Assembly: GCA_028874905.1 (NCBI GenBank)
Contig: JAPPGZ010000091.1
Coordinates: 1 to 33,555 of the forward strand
DNA from: Gemmatimonadota bacterium
Lineage (GTDB): Bacteria > Gemmatimonadota > Gemmatimonadetes > Longimicrobiales > Gaopeijiaceae
DNA length: 33,555 nt
Direction of reading: 5' to 3'
A program made the translations under genes and the position numbers. Below the pieces are notes generated by a model. It saw only the letters and a list, made by a program, of their open reading frames with translations. It searched no databases and was not told the origin of the DNA. Every line of letters begins with the position of its first letter. Position 1 is the stretch's first letter. Positions 16,718 through 24,563 of this stretch are shown here, piece after piece.

Positions 16718-18031
16718 CTAGCGTACTTCGGCAGGCAGCCTCCGCACCACCACGCGGGCCACGTCGAAATCGTCAAGCTCGATGAAGGCCGCCAGTCCGT
16801 CCGGACCGAACGCGTCCGGCACCTGGGTGGCGTCCATGGCGTAGGTGCCGACGTACTCGCCTCCGGCCGTCAGCACATCGATGGGTCCGTCGCTCTCTGG
16901 CAGTTCACCCCGGCGCTGCACCCAGATGCGGCTGTCCCATGTGACGGCAAGGCCGCGGAGCACGGGGATCTCGTGGTAATACCTCTGTTCGATACGGAAG
17001 GTGGCAGTCGGGGTGGGATTGCTGCCTTCTCCGCGCTGCTGAAACTGCACCATTCTGAGACCCGCCCTGCCGGCGGCCTGGCCAGCCTCTTCGCGCGCGG
17101 CCGCGGTCCGTTCCTCGTACTCCCGTTGATCCTCCGCCGTCAGGGGTTCCGGCAGCAGGGGGCGCTGGATCACTCGTGCGACCTCCGTTGCGCCCGGCGG
17201 CGTGACCTTGAGCGCGTAGGCGGACGAATCGGAGTGTACGATGCCTCCGTCCGGCAGGGTACCCACCAGAAGCCTGGGCTCGAACCGGGTGCGCAGGCTC
17301 ATTCCTCCCATCATGTCCCGAAGCTGTGCGGGAACGTCGGTTGGCAGGTCGAGTTCGCTGCGCGGAGGCAGCCATCCGTGGACCACCGTGTCCGCCTGAA
17401 CGCCATCGTCGCCGAGTCCAATCCGCACGACCGGACGGGAAGTAGGAGGAGCGATGCCGCTGTCCGCACCTCCTGTTCGGAAGCTGATGCCCGGCCCTCC
17501 GCCGAAGCCTCCGACGAAGACGGCTCCGCCGCGCGGGTCGGGCTGGACGTTCCCCGAGAGCCCCGGCGTGCTGCCCGGCTCGTCGCCGGCGCGGACCATC
17601 CGCTGGAAGACCCCCGACCGGTCGAACATCTGGTAGGCGCCGTGGCCAGCGTCGCTAACCACAACGGTTCCATCCCGGAGCACGGCAAAGCCGGCTGGCC
17701 GGTTGAATTCGCCGGGGCCTTGTCCCGACGAGCCGAACTCCCGTGTGAAGCCGCCTGCGGCGTCGAACACCAGGACCCGCAGGTCGGAACCCATCGCGTC
17801 CGAGGCGTCGAACACATACAGGTTGCCCTCGGCGTCGAAGGCCACCCGGCGTATCCGGCCGAACATCTCCCAGGACTCGCCGTCGAGCACACCGACGCGG
17901 TAGACCTCCTCGAAGTCGGGTTCGATGGGCCGGTCCCGGCCCGGCAGTTCGATCACGTCCTGGGCATGAAGGGCGGTGGCGCTGAACGCGAGCGCGATGG
18001 CGGGTGAACCGAGCAAGCGGGCGGTTGTCAT
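16718..18031 (-). CDS. Secreted 6-bladed beta-propeller (NHL-like) protein
   Basis: This 437-residue protein has a signal peptide (TARLLGSPAIALAFSATALHA, cleaved before Gln) and a propeller built from repeats such as RRVAFDAEGNLYVFDASD, REFGSSGQGPGEFNRPAGFA and LRDGTVVVSDAGHGAYQMFD. Such proteins are common in Gemmatimonadota and Bacteroidota and probably bind ligands or partners; no enzymatic residues are evident. A helical, charged insert (about residues 305-345: LTAEDQREYEERTAAAREEA) interrupts the propeller. The start at 18031 follows GGAGG by ten bases, a longer spacing than its neighbours have. The promoter must lie in the 175-base divergent gap with the VanZ-like gene. Function is unknown beyond fold. 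Confidence 0.8.
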   Translation of the reverse strand: MTTARLLGSPAIALAFSATALHAQDVIELPGRDRPIEPDFEEVYRVGVLDGESWEMFGRIRRVAFDAEGNLYVFDASDAMGSDLRVLVFDAAGGFTREFGSSGQGPGEFNRPAGFAVLRDGTVVVSDAGHGAYQMFDRSGVFQRMVRAGDEPGSTPGLSGNVQPDPRGGAVFVGGFGGGPGISFRTGGADSGIAPPTSRPVVRIGLGDDGVQADTVVHGWLPPRSELDLPTDVPAQLRDMMGGMSLRTRFEPRLLVGTLPDGGIVHSDSSAYALKVTPPGATEVARVIQRPLLPEPLTAEDQREYEERTAAAREEAGQAAGRAGLRMVQFQQRGEGSNPTPTATFRIEQRYYHEIPVLRGLAVTWDSRIWVQRRGELPESDGPIDVLTAGGEYVGTYAMDATQVPDAFGPDGLAAFIELDDFDVARVVVRRLPAEVR

Positions 18032-18193
18032 TGTCCGATGGCCTCCGTGCAGGTCCGTCTGGGGAACTGAAATCGGGTGATCCCGCCCATGGTGGCACCG
18101 GGCTCGGCGGTCTGTATGGACGGTCCCGTGATTGGACGTGCGACCGCGCTGGCAAGGTTGTCCGCCAAGGCCGATGTCGCCGACGCGCCACGC

Positions 18194-18199
18194 TATCAT
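18194..18199 (+). promoter_or_regulatory. Candidate -10 element for a leaderless VanZ-like mRNA
   Basis: TATCAT lies seven bases before the ATG at 18207, where transcription would begin at or next to the start codon. No ribosome-binding site is visible before that ATG, which agrees with leaderless translation. No good -35 is seen. Inference from spacing only. Confidence 0.3.
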
Positions 18200-18206
18200 T
18201 TACGCC

Positions 18207-18764
18207 ATGATGCTCTTCTCTTCCAGCCGCGAACGGAACCTGTGGGCGTGTGCGGCGGCCGTGATGGCAGCGATCTACTCGACGCTGGGTCTGGCGCGCT
18301 CACTGGCCGATGCCCTGGCAGGCACTGGTGTCGGTGAGGGTCTGTTCGTCGTTGGTTGCTTCGGAGTGTTGGGCGTGCTGGTGACACGAGGGTTGACTGA
18401 AAGGCCCGGCGGGGCCGAGATGATCGTGGCGCTCGGCATCGCAACGGCCTACCTGCTGGTGTTTGCGCGAATGGCCGTTCCGACCGAGCGCAGTCACCTG
18501 ATCGAGTACGGTATCGTTGCCGTGCTGATCCAGGAGGCGTTGGCGGAGCGGGCCGCGCAGGGTCGTCGCGTGCCGGTGCCCGCCGTGCTCGCCGTCGTGT
18601 CGACGGCCCTGCTGGGCACGCTGGACGAATTCATTCAACTGCTCGTGCCCGGTCGTTTCTTCGATCGGGTAGACATACTGTTCAACGTGCTGGCGGCGGT
18701 GATGGCGGTGGCCGCAAGCGAAGCACTGGGTTGGACGCGCAGGAGGTTCCGGCGGAGTCCGTAA
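18207..18764 (+). CDS. VanZ-like family membrane protein
   Basis: This 185-residue inner-membrane protein has about five hydrophobic segments and the VanZ hallmarks: an RSHLIEYGIVAVLI helix and a later TLDEFIQLLVPGRFFDRVDILFNVLAAV segment (DExxQ, PGR, D, N). VanZ gives low-level teicoplanin resistance in some Gram-positive bacteria, but most members of the family are of unknown function and resistance should not be assumed. Start chosen at the first of two adjacent ATGs (18207 and 18210); upstream in-frame codons add 25 residues without a hydrophobic profile. It is divergent from the propeller gene and 160 bases upstream of the gamma-glutamyltransferase. Confidence 0.8.
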   Translation: MMLFSSSRERNLWACAAAVMAAIYSTLGLARSLADALAGTGVGEGLFVVGCFGVLGVLVTRGLTERPGGAEMIVALGIATAYLLVFARMAVPTERSHLIEYGIVAVLIQEALAERAAQGRRVPVPAVLAVVSTALLGTLDEFIQLLVPGRFFDRVDILFNVLAAVMAVAASEALGWTRRRFRRSP

Positions 18765-18924
18765 ACGGCCTGAATGACGCGGGCAGCCTGCTCCGCGGAC
18801 GGGCCGCTGACCTGCCGGCGGCGGCGAGTATCCCGTCGGTACGCGAACTGGCGCCGAGCCCCGCCATATGCCATCCTCCAACGCCAACCGTGGCTCTCCA
18901 CCCCCGATTCAGGACCATGACCGT

Positions 18925-20697
18925 ATGCTCGAGTTGCCTGGTCGCCCGTCCGCGCGACGCAATCCCGTCGTACTCTCCCTCCTTGTCAGCGCCGGAGTTC
19001 TGGTGACGGCGGGAGCCTGCGAGACCCCTGATTCCTCGGCCCAATCGAACGCTGTCGCGTCACGGCCCACCGACGTTCACTTCCCGGCCACCAATCGCCC
19101 CGACGTGCGAGGTGTCACTGGCGCGGTATCGGCGGGCCATCCCCTCGCCGCGGCCGCGGGCTACGACATCCTGCGCCGGGGCGGCAACGCGATGGATGCG
19201 GCGATCGCCATGGCCGGTGTGCTGGCCGTGGTTCGGCCTCACATGAACGGTGTCGGCGGTGACGCGTTTGCGCTCTACTACGAGGCGGAGAGCGGTCGTG
19301 TCCACGCGCTGAACGGCAGTGGCCGAGCCGGTGTCCTGGCCACGCCCGCGCTGTTCGCGGAACGGGAACTGGTCGAGGTGCCAGGCAACGGACCCCTCTC
19401 CGTTACGGTACCCGGGGCTGTTGCCGCGTGGGTCGACGCCACGGACCGCTTCGGCACCCTGCCCGTTGGGGAACTTCTTGCTCCAGCGATCCGGTACGCA
19501 CGGGACGGATTCCCGGTCTCCACGCGGCTGGCCAGCGACATTCGAGCCCAGTCGGGCGCGCTGAACGACCATGCCCGAACTCTCTACATGCCCCATGGCG
19601 AGCCGCCGCCGGTCGGGAGTCTTCTGCTCAATCCGGCGCTCGCATCGACGCTGGATCTGATCGCACGAAACGGCAAGGACGGCTTCTATAGCGGGCGCGT
19701 GGCGGAGCGGCTTGCGGCTTTCATCGAGGCGGAGGGCGGGTATGTGCGAGCCGTCGACCTGGCCGCACACACGACAACCTGGGTCGAGCCTCTGCGGGGC
19801 GATTTCGAGGACTACACCATGCTGGTTCTCCCGCCCAACACCCAGGGGATCGCCCAACTTCAGCTGTTCGAGATGGCCAGGTCTTTCGACATCGCCGAAA
19901 TGGGCCACAACAGCGCCGAGTACCTACACCTCCTGATCGAGATGAAGAAGCTGGCCTTTGCGGATCGGGACCAGTGGGCGGCGGATCCGGAATTCACGGA
20001 CATTCCGCTCGATGACCTGCTGGATGGCGCATATCTCGGGGCGCGTGCGGCTATGGTCGACCCCGACAGAGCGGCCGAGGAGCGCGCGCCCGGAGTGGTG
20101 CCCGCCGTGCTGGCTGCCAGGCAGTCGCTCAACGACTCCGGGGACACGGTCTACCTGACCGCCGTCGACCAATGGGGCAACGCGGTCAGCTGGATACAGA
20201 GCCTGTTCGCGGGCTTCGGCTCGGGGCTGCTGGAGCCGGAGACAGGCGTCGTGCTGCACAACCGCGGCGCCCTGTTCAACCTGGAATCCGGCCATCCGAA
20301 CGTCATCGGTCCCGGCAAGCGGCCCTACCACACCCTGACCCCCATGATGGCGATCCACACCGACGGCAGCTTCGCCTTCACCGTCGGGACCCCAGGCGGG
20401 GACAGCCAGCCGCAGAGCCTGCTGCAGATCGTGAACAATCTCGTGCACTTCGGGATGACCCCGCAGGCCGCGATCGAGGCCCCCCGGTTCCGCAGTTACA
20501 ACGGGCTGCGGGTCGCGTTCGAGGACCGCGTCCCTGCTTCAGTGCTGGGGGGCCTGGACCGACTGGGCCACGACGTGGAGGTGGTGCAGGGGTGGACCGC
20601 GACTTTCGGCGGGGCGCAGATGATTCTTCGCGACCGCGACGGCACGCTTACCGCGGCTTCCGACCCGCGCCGCGAGGCCTACGCAATCGCCTACTGA
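18925..20697 (+). CDS. Gamma-glutamyltransferase family hydrolase, lipoprotein
   Basis: This 590-residue protein belongs to the self-cleaving Ntn-hydrolase gamma-glutamyltranspeptidase family. It should autoprocess at Thr408 (GDTVYLTAVD), which becomes the N-terminal nucleophile of the small subunit, and hydrolyse or transfer gamma-glutamyl groups of glutathione-like compounds. Family motifs include GHPLAAAAGYDILRRGGNAM, MNGVGGDAF, GFGSGLL, HNRGALF and PYHTLTPMM. The sequence after the nucleophile is closer to the oxamate amidohydrolase/HpxW-like and YwrD-like branch than to classical Ggt, so substrate is open. A signal peptide with lipobox AGAC (Cys32) makes it a lipoprotein. The start at 18925 gives a standard n-region and has AGGAC nearby; ATG 18868 is an alternative. 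It converges with the nitrile hydratase operon 33 bases downstream. Confidence 0.88.
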   Translation: MLELPGRPSARRNPVVLSLLVSAGVLVTAGACETPDSSAQSNAVASRPTDVHFPATNRPDVRGVTGAVSAGHPLAAAAGYDILRRGGNAMDAAIAMAGVLAVVRPHMNGVGGDAFALYYEAESGRVHALNGSGRAGVLATPALFAERELVEVPGNGPLSVTVPGAVAAWVDATDRFGTLPVGELLAPAIRYARDGFPVSTRLASDIRAQSGALNDHARTLYMPHGEPPPVGSLLLNPALASTLDLIARNGKDGFYSGRVAERLAAFIEAEGGYVRAVDLAAHTTTWVEPLRGDFEDYTMLVLPPNTQGIAQLQLFEMARSFDIAEMGHNSAEYLHLLIEMKKLAFADRDQWAADPEFTDIPLDDLLDGAYLGARAAMVDPDRAAEERAPGVVPAVLAARQSLNDSGDTVYLTAVDQWGNAVSWIQSLFAGFGSGLLEPETGVVLHNRGALFNLESGHPNVIGPGKRPYHTLTPMMAIHTDGSFAFTVGTPGGDSQPQSLLQIVNNLVHFGMTPQAAIEAPRFRSYNGLRVAFEDRVPASVLGGLDRLGHDVEVVQGWTATFGGAQMILRDRDGTLTAASDPRREAYAIAY

Positions 20698-20725
20698 CGG
20701 GCGCATTGCCTTCTGGCGGGCGGCA

Positions 20726-20743
20726 CCGTCTCAAGCGGGACGG
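20726..20743. terminator. Small hairpin at convergent ends of ggt-like gene and nitrile hydratase operon
   Basis: CCGTC (20726-20730) pairs with GACGG (20739-20743) around an 8-base loop. The hairpin is between the gamma-glutamyltransferase stop and the last codons of the minus-strand accessory gene. Five base pairs and no T-tract make this weak. Confidence 0.25.
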
Positions 20744-21108
20744 CGCAGCTCCACGGGTTGGCCGTGCGGCGTGCGGCGGTACGCTTCCGCCCATGCATCC
20801 TTGCGCTCGGTCATCGCCGCAAGGTCGATCAGATCGCGGCCGGCAACCAGCCGCTCCAGCGCAGCGACCCAATGATGGTAGTATCGGGATCCGTCGTCCG
20901 GGTCGCCTCGCGCATCCGCAGCCGATATTTCGTCCGCAAGCGCCCGGGCCCAGGTCTTCCAGGAGAAATGCCCCAACTCCGAGAGCTTTACCGCCAGCGC
21001 AAAGGCCTGGGCCTGCCACGGCGCCTCGAAAACGGGTCCTTCTTCATCCCGGGGCAATGGCGGCAGTTCCTCGAGGCGCTCCCGGCGGGCATGTGATGAA
21101 GTCTCCAT
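20731..21108 (-). CDS. Nitrile hydratase accessory protein (P14K/activator type)
   Basis: This 125-residue protein resembles the N-terminal part of nitrile hydratase beta subunits and the P14K/NhhG-type activators that load cobalt into the alpha subunit by subunit swapping. Key stretches are LPRDEEGPVFEAPWQAQAFA, LGHFSWKTWARALADEI and YYHHWVAALERLV, all characteristic of the family. The ATG at 21108 shares one base with the beta-subunit stop (TGATG), so translation is coupled; the open frame extends upstream only as overlap with the beta gene. It is the last gene of the eight-gene operon. Presence of this protein agrees with the cobalt-type CTLCSC motif of the alpha subunit. Confidence 0.88.
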   Translation of the reverse strand: METSSHARRERLEELPPLPRDEEGPVFEAPWQAQAFALAVKLSELGHFSWKTWARALADEISAADARGDPDDGSRYYHHWVAALERLVAGRDLIDLAAMTERKDAWAEAYRRTPHGQPVELRRPA

Positions 21109-21761
21109 CACGCCAGCTCCAGGTATTCTTCCCACAGATCCACGTATACGGCATCCTGGACACCACCCGACCGGTCCCCCCAAAGCTCCCGGCCTTCAAA
21201 ACGAACCGAATAGACGTGCTGGGGATCGTCCAACGGCAGTTGGCCGCGCTCATCGCTGTCCTGCAGCGCGTAGACTCCGTAGTCCTCGACGACCCTCCCG
21301 AGACGACCCCTCACGTATCGCGGAAGCCGGTTGTGGCCACGCGGGTTGAGGTTCCGCACACGCACGCGGTCGCCCGGCGCAAGGCGGGCAGGCACATCCC
21401 GGTTCAGAAGTCCGAAGCCAAGGGAGCCATCCACGGGAGGAAGCAGTTCGGGGCTGGACTCGTCGGGGTCGGGTCTGCCGGATTCGACCTCGGGTCCGGT
21501 TACCAGGCCTCCGGCGAGCAGGCGCGTGACCACCATGTGAAACCAGCGCTCGTAGTACGACATCCGCAGGTAGTCCGCGGGCGGAATGCTCTCGAGCACG
21601 AATCGGAAGCCGGGCAACCTGCGCCCGCGCAGCCAGGGCTTCACCACCCGGGTGAGCGCGTACACCCGCCCCTCCCACGGGTGATGGAATACCGGCTCGT
21701 CGTCTTCGCGCACGACAGGACCAAACCCGTCCATGCCGCCCATGTCGTGGATGCTGTTCAC
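21108..21761 (-). CDS. nthB: Nitrile hydratase beta subunit
   Basis: This is the 217-residue structural partner of the metal-bearing alpha subunit; together they hydrate nitriles to amides in the cytoplasm (EC 4.2.1.84). The N-terminus ([20 protein letters not shown], with GTG as start) is the classic beta-subunit beginning, followed by [30 protein letters not shown] and a C-terminal SH3-like barrel with [33 protein letters not shown] and VDLWEEYLE. Both halves are on one chain, as in nitrile hydratase, whereas thiocyanate hydrolase has them as two subunits. The GTG start overlaps the alpha stop (GTGA) and the stop overlaps the accessory start (TGATG). No amidase to take the product onward is in the window. 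Confidence 0.93.
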   Translation of the reverse strand: MNSIHDMGGMDGFGPVVREDDEPVFHHPWEGRVYALTRVVKPWLRGRRLPGFRFVLESIPPADYLRMSYYERWFHMVVTRLLAGGLVTGPEVESGRPDPDESSPELLPPVDGSLGFGLLNRDVPARLAPGDRVRVRNLNPRGHNRLPRYVRGRLGRVVEDYGVYALQDSDERGQLPLDDPQHVYSVRFEGRELWGDRSGGVQDAVYVDLWEEYLELA

Positions 21762-22465
21762 GAGTCGCTCCGCTGCGGTGCCGCGACCCTCGCGACCCCG
21801 ATCATGGCATCGCGGGTGACAAGTTCGGCCAGCTCCTCCTCGGTCATGCCCTCGGTGCCGCCGGGGCGCTCCGGCAACACCAGGTAGCGTATCTCGGCGG
21901 TGCTGTCCCACACGCGTACCTCGACATCGGCGGCAACGTCGAGACCGAATTCGCGCAGCACTTCGCGCGGTTCGATCACGGCCCTCGCCCGATAGGCCGA
22001 CGACTTGTACCAGGTCGGCGGCAGACCCAGCGTGGGCCACGGATAGCACGAACAAAGGGTGCAGACCACGAGGTTGTGCACGTTCGGGGTGTTGGCGACC
22101 ACCTTCATGTGCTCGCCCTGGCCACCAAGGTAACCGAGCTCGCCGATCGCCGCGGTGCCGTCCGCCAGAAGCCGCTCGCGGAACGCGGGGTCGGTCCATG
22201 CCCGAGCGACTACCTGGGCGCCGTTCCTGGGGCCGATTCGGTTCTCGAAGGAATCGACGATCTCGTCAAGCGCGGCGACATCGACCATCCCCTTCTCGAC
22301 CAGGAGGGATTCCAGCGCCTTTACGCGGAGAGAAATGTCCGGGGGAACGTGCTGGTGGTCGTGGCCGTGGTGACCGTCCTCGTGATGGTGGTCTTCGTGC
22401 CCGGCGTAGTGGTGATCGTGCCGATGATCGTTGTCGCCGTCGGGGTCGTGATCGTGATCGTGCAT
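21758..22465 (-). CDS. nthA: Nitrile hydratase alpha subunit, cobalt type, with His-rich N-terminus
   Basis: This is the catalytic subunit holding a low-spin metal in the claw motif VCTLCSC (Cys135, Cys138, Ser139, Cys140). In characterised enzymes the last two cysteines are oxidised to sulfinic and sulfenic acid, and Thr in CTLCSC marks the cobalt type. The rest is canonical: [42 protein letters not shown] and TRDAMIGVA. Total length is 235 residues. Residues 2-39 carry 16 histidines mixed with Asp and Gly, an extension that I do not know from ordinary alpha subunits; it could bind or store cobalt. The ATG is preceded by GGAAG and lies 9 bases after the cupin gene. The closest alternative is the thiocyanate hydrolase gamma subunit, which shares the same motif. 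Confidence 0.93.
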   Translation of the reverse strand: MHDHDHDPDGDNDHRHDHHYAGHEDHHHEDGHHGHDHQHVPPDISLRVKALESLLVEKGMVDVAALDEIVDSFENRIGPRNGAQVVARAWTDPAFRERLLADGTAAIGELGYLGGQGEHMKVVANTPNVHNLVVCTLCSCYPWPTLGLPPTWYKSSAYRARAVIEPREVLREFGLDVAADVEVRVWDSTAEIRYLVLPERPGGTEGMTEEELAELVTRDAMIGVARVAAPQRSDS

Positions 22466-22474
22466 GCGCTCTTC

Positions 22475-22978
22475 CTATTTCAGCTCCACAAGCTGCTCCG
22501 GATCCACCCGCACGACGATATAGGTGATGGTCTCTGTGATCTCTCTGAAGCCGTGCGGCGAGTCCGCCGGTATGATAACCATGTCGCCCGGACCGATCTC
22601 CCGGCTTTCCCCACCGTCGATGCCACCTACCGAACTGGGGCCAGTGAGTGTCCGCACCACGGCCCCCTCCGGATCCAGACGACGACCGTCCGACAGCGCG
22701 CCGCCCGTCACCAGCGTCCCACGGCCAGAAACGACGTAGTAGACCTCGGTCTGGTTGTGGTGTTGTATGGCCCCCAGCGACGTGGAGGGCGGCCGCTGGA
22801 CGACACCCACGCCGACATTGTGTCCACCTGCGTCGATATGGCGGATCTGCTGGTCGCTGACCCGTCCTTCCGGGGCATTGTCGATTGTGGCGCGAATGTC
22901 CGCGCTGGAGATGTGGGTCGCAGGGGGTTGCTGCGCAAACGCGCCGGTCGCAAGCAAGGCAAGGATCAGCTTTTGCAT
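22475..22978 (-). CDS. Secreted cupin-domain protein
   Basis: This 167-residue protein has a short signal peptide (MQKLILALLATGAFAQ) and a single cupin barrel. Motif 1 is QHHNQTEVYYVVSGRG (His73, His74, Glu78) and motif 2 is IGPGDMVIIPADSPHGF (His142); these are probable metal ligands. Cupins can be dioxygenases, isomerases or binding proteins, and I cannot assign a reaction. AGGAG seven bases before the ATG supports the start. It lies 10 bases after the SulP gene and 9 bases before the nitrile hydratase alpha gene, so it belongs to the operon. A periplasmic product among cytoplasmic and membrane proteins suggests a substrate-handling or metal-related role outside the inner membrane. Confidence 0.82.
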   Translation of the reverse strand: MQKLILALLATGAFAQQPPATHISSADIRATIDNAPEGRVSDQQIRHIDAGGHNVGVGVVQRPPSTSLGAIQHHNQTEVYYVVSGRGTLVTGGALSDGRRLDPEGAVVRTLTGPSSVGGIDGGESREIGPGDMVIIPADSPHGFREITETITYIVVRVDPEQLVELK

Positions 22979-22988
22979 TTCGTGGCTC

Positions 22989-24563
22989 CTACAGGTATGT
23001 GGCCGGCGGCATCCCGAAGATGTTGTCGATCAGCTCCCGGGCCTGTGGTGGCACTCCCCTCAACGAAGAGGGTATCCCCATGGCCCGAGTCTCCTCAACC
23101 ACTCGCTTGAGCACAAGAGCCCCGGTGAGATCGATTCGCCCCAGGCCTTCCAGGTGGATGACCACCTCGGATACTCGCCCCGCGTCCGTGAGCCTGCTCA
23201 TCAGCGCCTCCTCCAGCCGCGGCGCCGAGGCGAACCAGAGGATGCCCTTGACCTCGAGGTGCAGTACCCCGTCCTCCATCCAGCTATCGAACCCGGCCCG
23301 TCGTTCACGCCAGACGTGGATGGCCAGGGACACCAGGATGCCCAGCAACAGCGCCTGCTCGATCCGGGGAGCGAGAAGCAGGCACAGCGCGAGGGTGAAC
23401 CATACCACCAGCGCCTGAATCCGCGACAGCGTCCAGACGTTGACCAGCAGACGTGGGCGCACGAGGCTGCCGACCGCCGCGATCACGATCCCCGCCAATA
23501 CCGCCTTCGGGAGCGCGGACAACACGCCCGCGAAGGGCAGGAACACCAGGACGGCAACGCCCGTGATGGCCCCGGACCAACGGGTCCCGGCTCCCGAAAG
23601 GTGATTGAGGCTGCTGCGGGAAAGCGAACCGTCCACGGGCATGCCACCGCAAATCCCGGAGACGACGTTGGCGGCTCCCTGGGCCAGGAACTCCCGGTCG
23701 GGGCTCCACCTCGCGCGGTCGTGGGTCGCGAAGCTGCGGGCAATGGCGGTGGTCTCGGCAAAGCCCACGAGCGCGATCACCACGCCCGGCAGGAACAGCG
23801 CCGGTACCAGGTTCCAGGACAAGGCGAGGCTGATCGGCGGCAGCGAACCCGGGATGGTCCCCACGATCGGTCCCCGGTAGCCGGCCAGCGTGGCGAAGAG
23901 GACACCACCCAGAACCGCTACCAGTGCCCCCGGAAACAGCGGATGGATCCTCCGTGCGAGGAGTGTGATCGACACGGTGAGCACCGTCAGCACGATGGCG
24001 GCCGCGTTCCAGGTCCCCGGACTGAGCAACGCCTGGACGGTGTTGCCGACAAGCCCGCTCTCGCCCGAGGCCGTCAGGCCCAGTGCGGAGGGAAACTGTG
24101 ACAACAGGATGAGAATGGCAGCCCCCGAGGTAAACCCCCTGACGACGGGCTGAGACATCAGATACGTGACCTTGCCGGCACGCACCAGGGCGATCGCCAG
24201 CCGTGTGATTCCCACAATCAGGGCGAGGAGGGCGGCCGCACCGACATACTCCGGGCTCCCGGGTGCCGCAATGGTGACGAGGGCACCATGGGTGAGCAGC
24301 GCGGTCAGGGCCACAGGGCCCGATTGCAGGTATGGACAGGAAGCGAACAGTCCGGCCGCGATGAGCGGCAACGCCGACGCGTAAAGCCCATGCACGCTGG
24401 GGAGGCCCGCCAGCTCCGCGTATGCCATGCTCTGCGGAATGATCAGAAGGGTCACGCTCAGGCCCGCAACCACGTCCCTGGACGTCGCACGGCGCGCGGA
24501 CCACGCCGCCGCCCCCACGACGGGACCGCCACCCCCCCCTTTTCCCGCTCCCCGCACGCTCAC
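22989..24563 (-). CDS. SulP-family anion transporter with STAS domain
   Basis: This 524-residue inner-membrane protein belongs to the SulP/SLC26 family, which moves sulfate, bicarbonate or other anions. The membrane domain starts with DVVAGLSVTLLIIPQSMAYA and contains GLPSVHGLYASALP, GPVALTALL and the NVVSGICGGMPVDGSLSRSS segment typical of the family; a C-terminal STAS domain covers about the last 90 residues (GVLHLEVKGILWFASAPRLE to DNIFG). The start is GTG at 24563, overlapping the TorD stop as GTGA; longer open-frame versions run antisense-like through the chaperone gene and have no support. Placement after a molybdoenzyme module makes sulfate or a similar oxyanion the likely cargo, but direction and specificity are inference. 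Next gene is 10 bases downstream. Confidence 0.88.
   Translation of the reverse strand: MSVRGAGKGGGGGPVVGAAAWSARRATSRDVVAGLSVTLLIIPQSMAYAELAGLPSVHGLYASALPLIAAGLFASCPYLQSGPVALTALLTHGALVTIAAPGSPEYVGAAALLALIVGITRLAIALVRAGKVTYLMSQPVVRGFTSGAAILILLSQFPSALGLTASGESGLVGNTVQALLSPGTWNAAAIVLTVLTVSITLLARRIHPLFPGALVAVLGGVLFATLAGYRGPIVGTIPGSLPPISLALSWNLVPALFLPGVVIALVGFAETTAIARSFATHDRARWSPDREFLAQGAANVVSGICGGMPVDGSLSRSSLNHLSGAGTRWSGAITGVAVLVFLPFAGVLSALPKAVLAGIVIAAVGSLVRPRLLVNVWTLSRIQALVVWFTLALCLLLAPRIEQALLLGILVSLAIHVWRERRAGFDSWMEDGVLHLEVKGILWFASAPRLEEALMSRLTDAGRVSEVVIHLEGLGRIDLTGALVLKRVVEETRAMGIPSSLRGVPPQARELIDNIFGMPPATYL

Noticed and set aside
18207..18764. VanZ-like protein as an antibiotic-resistance gene
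   Set aside because: No other van genes are present, and most family members have no resistance role.
21108..21761. Thiocyanate hydrolase instead of nitrile hydratase
   Set aside because: The beta subunit is a single full-length chain; thiocyanate hydrolase splits it in two. The alternative stays open for substrate, but not as the name.
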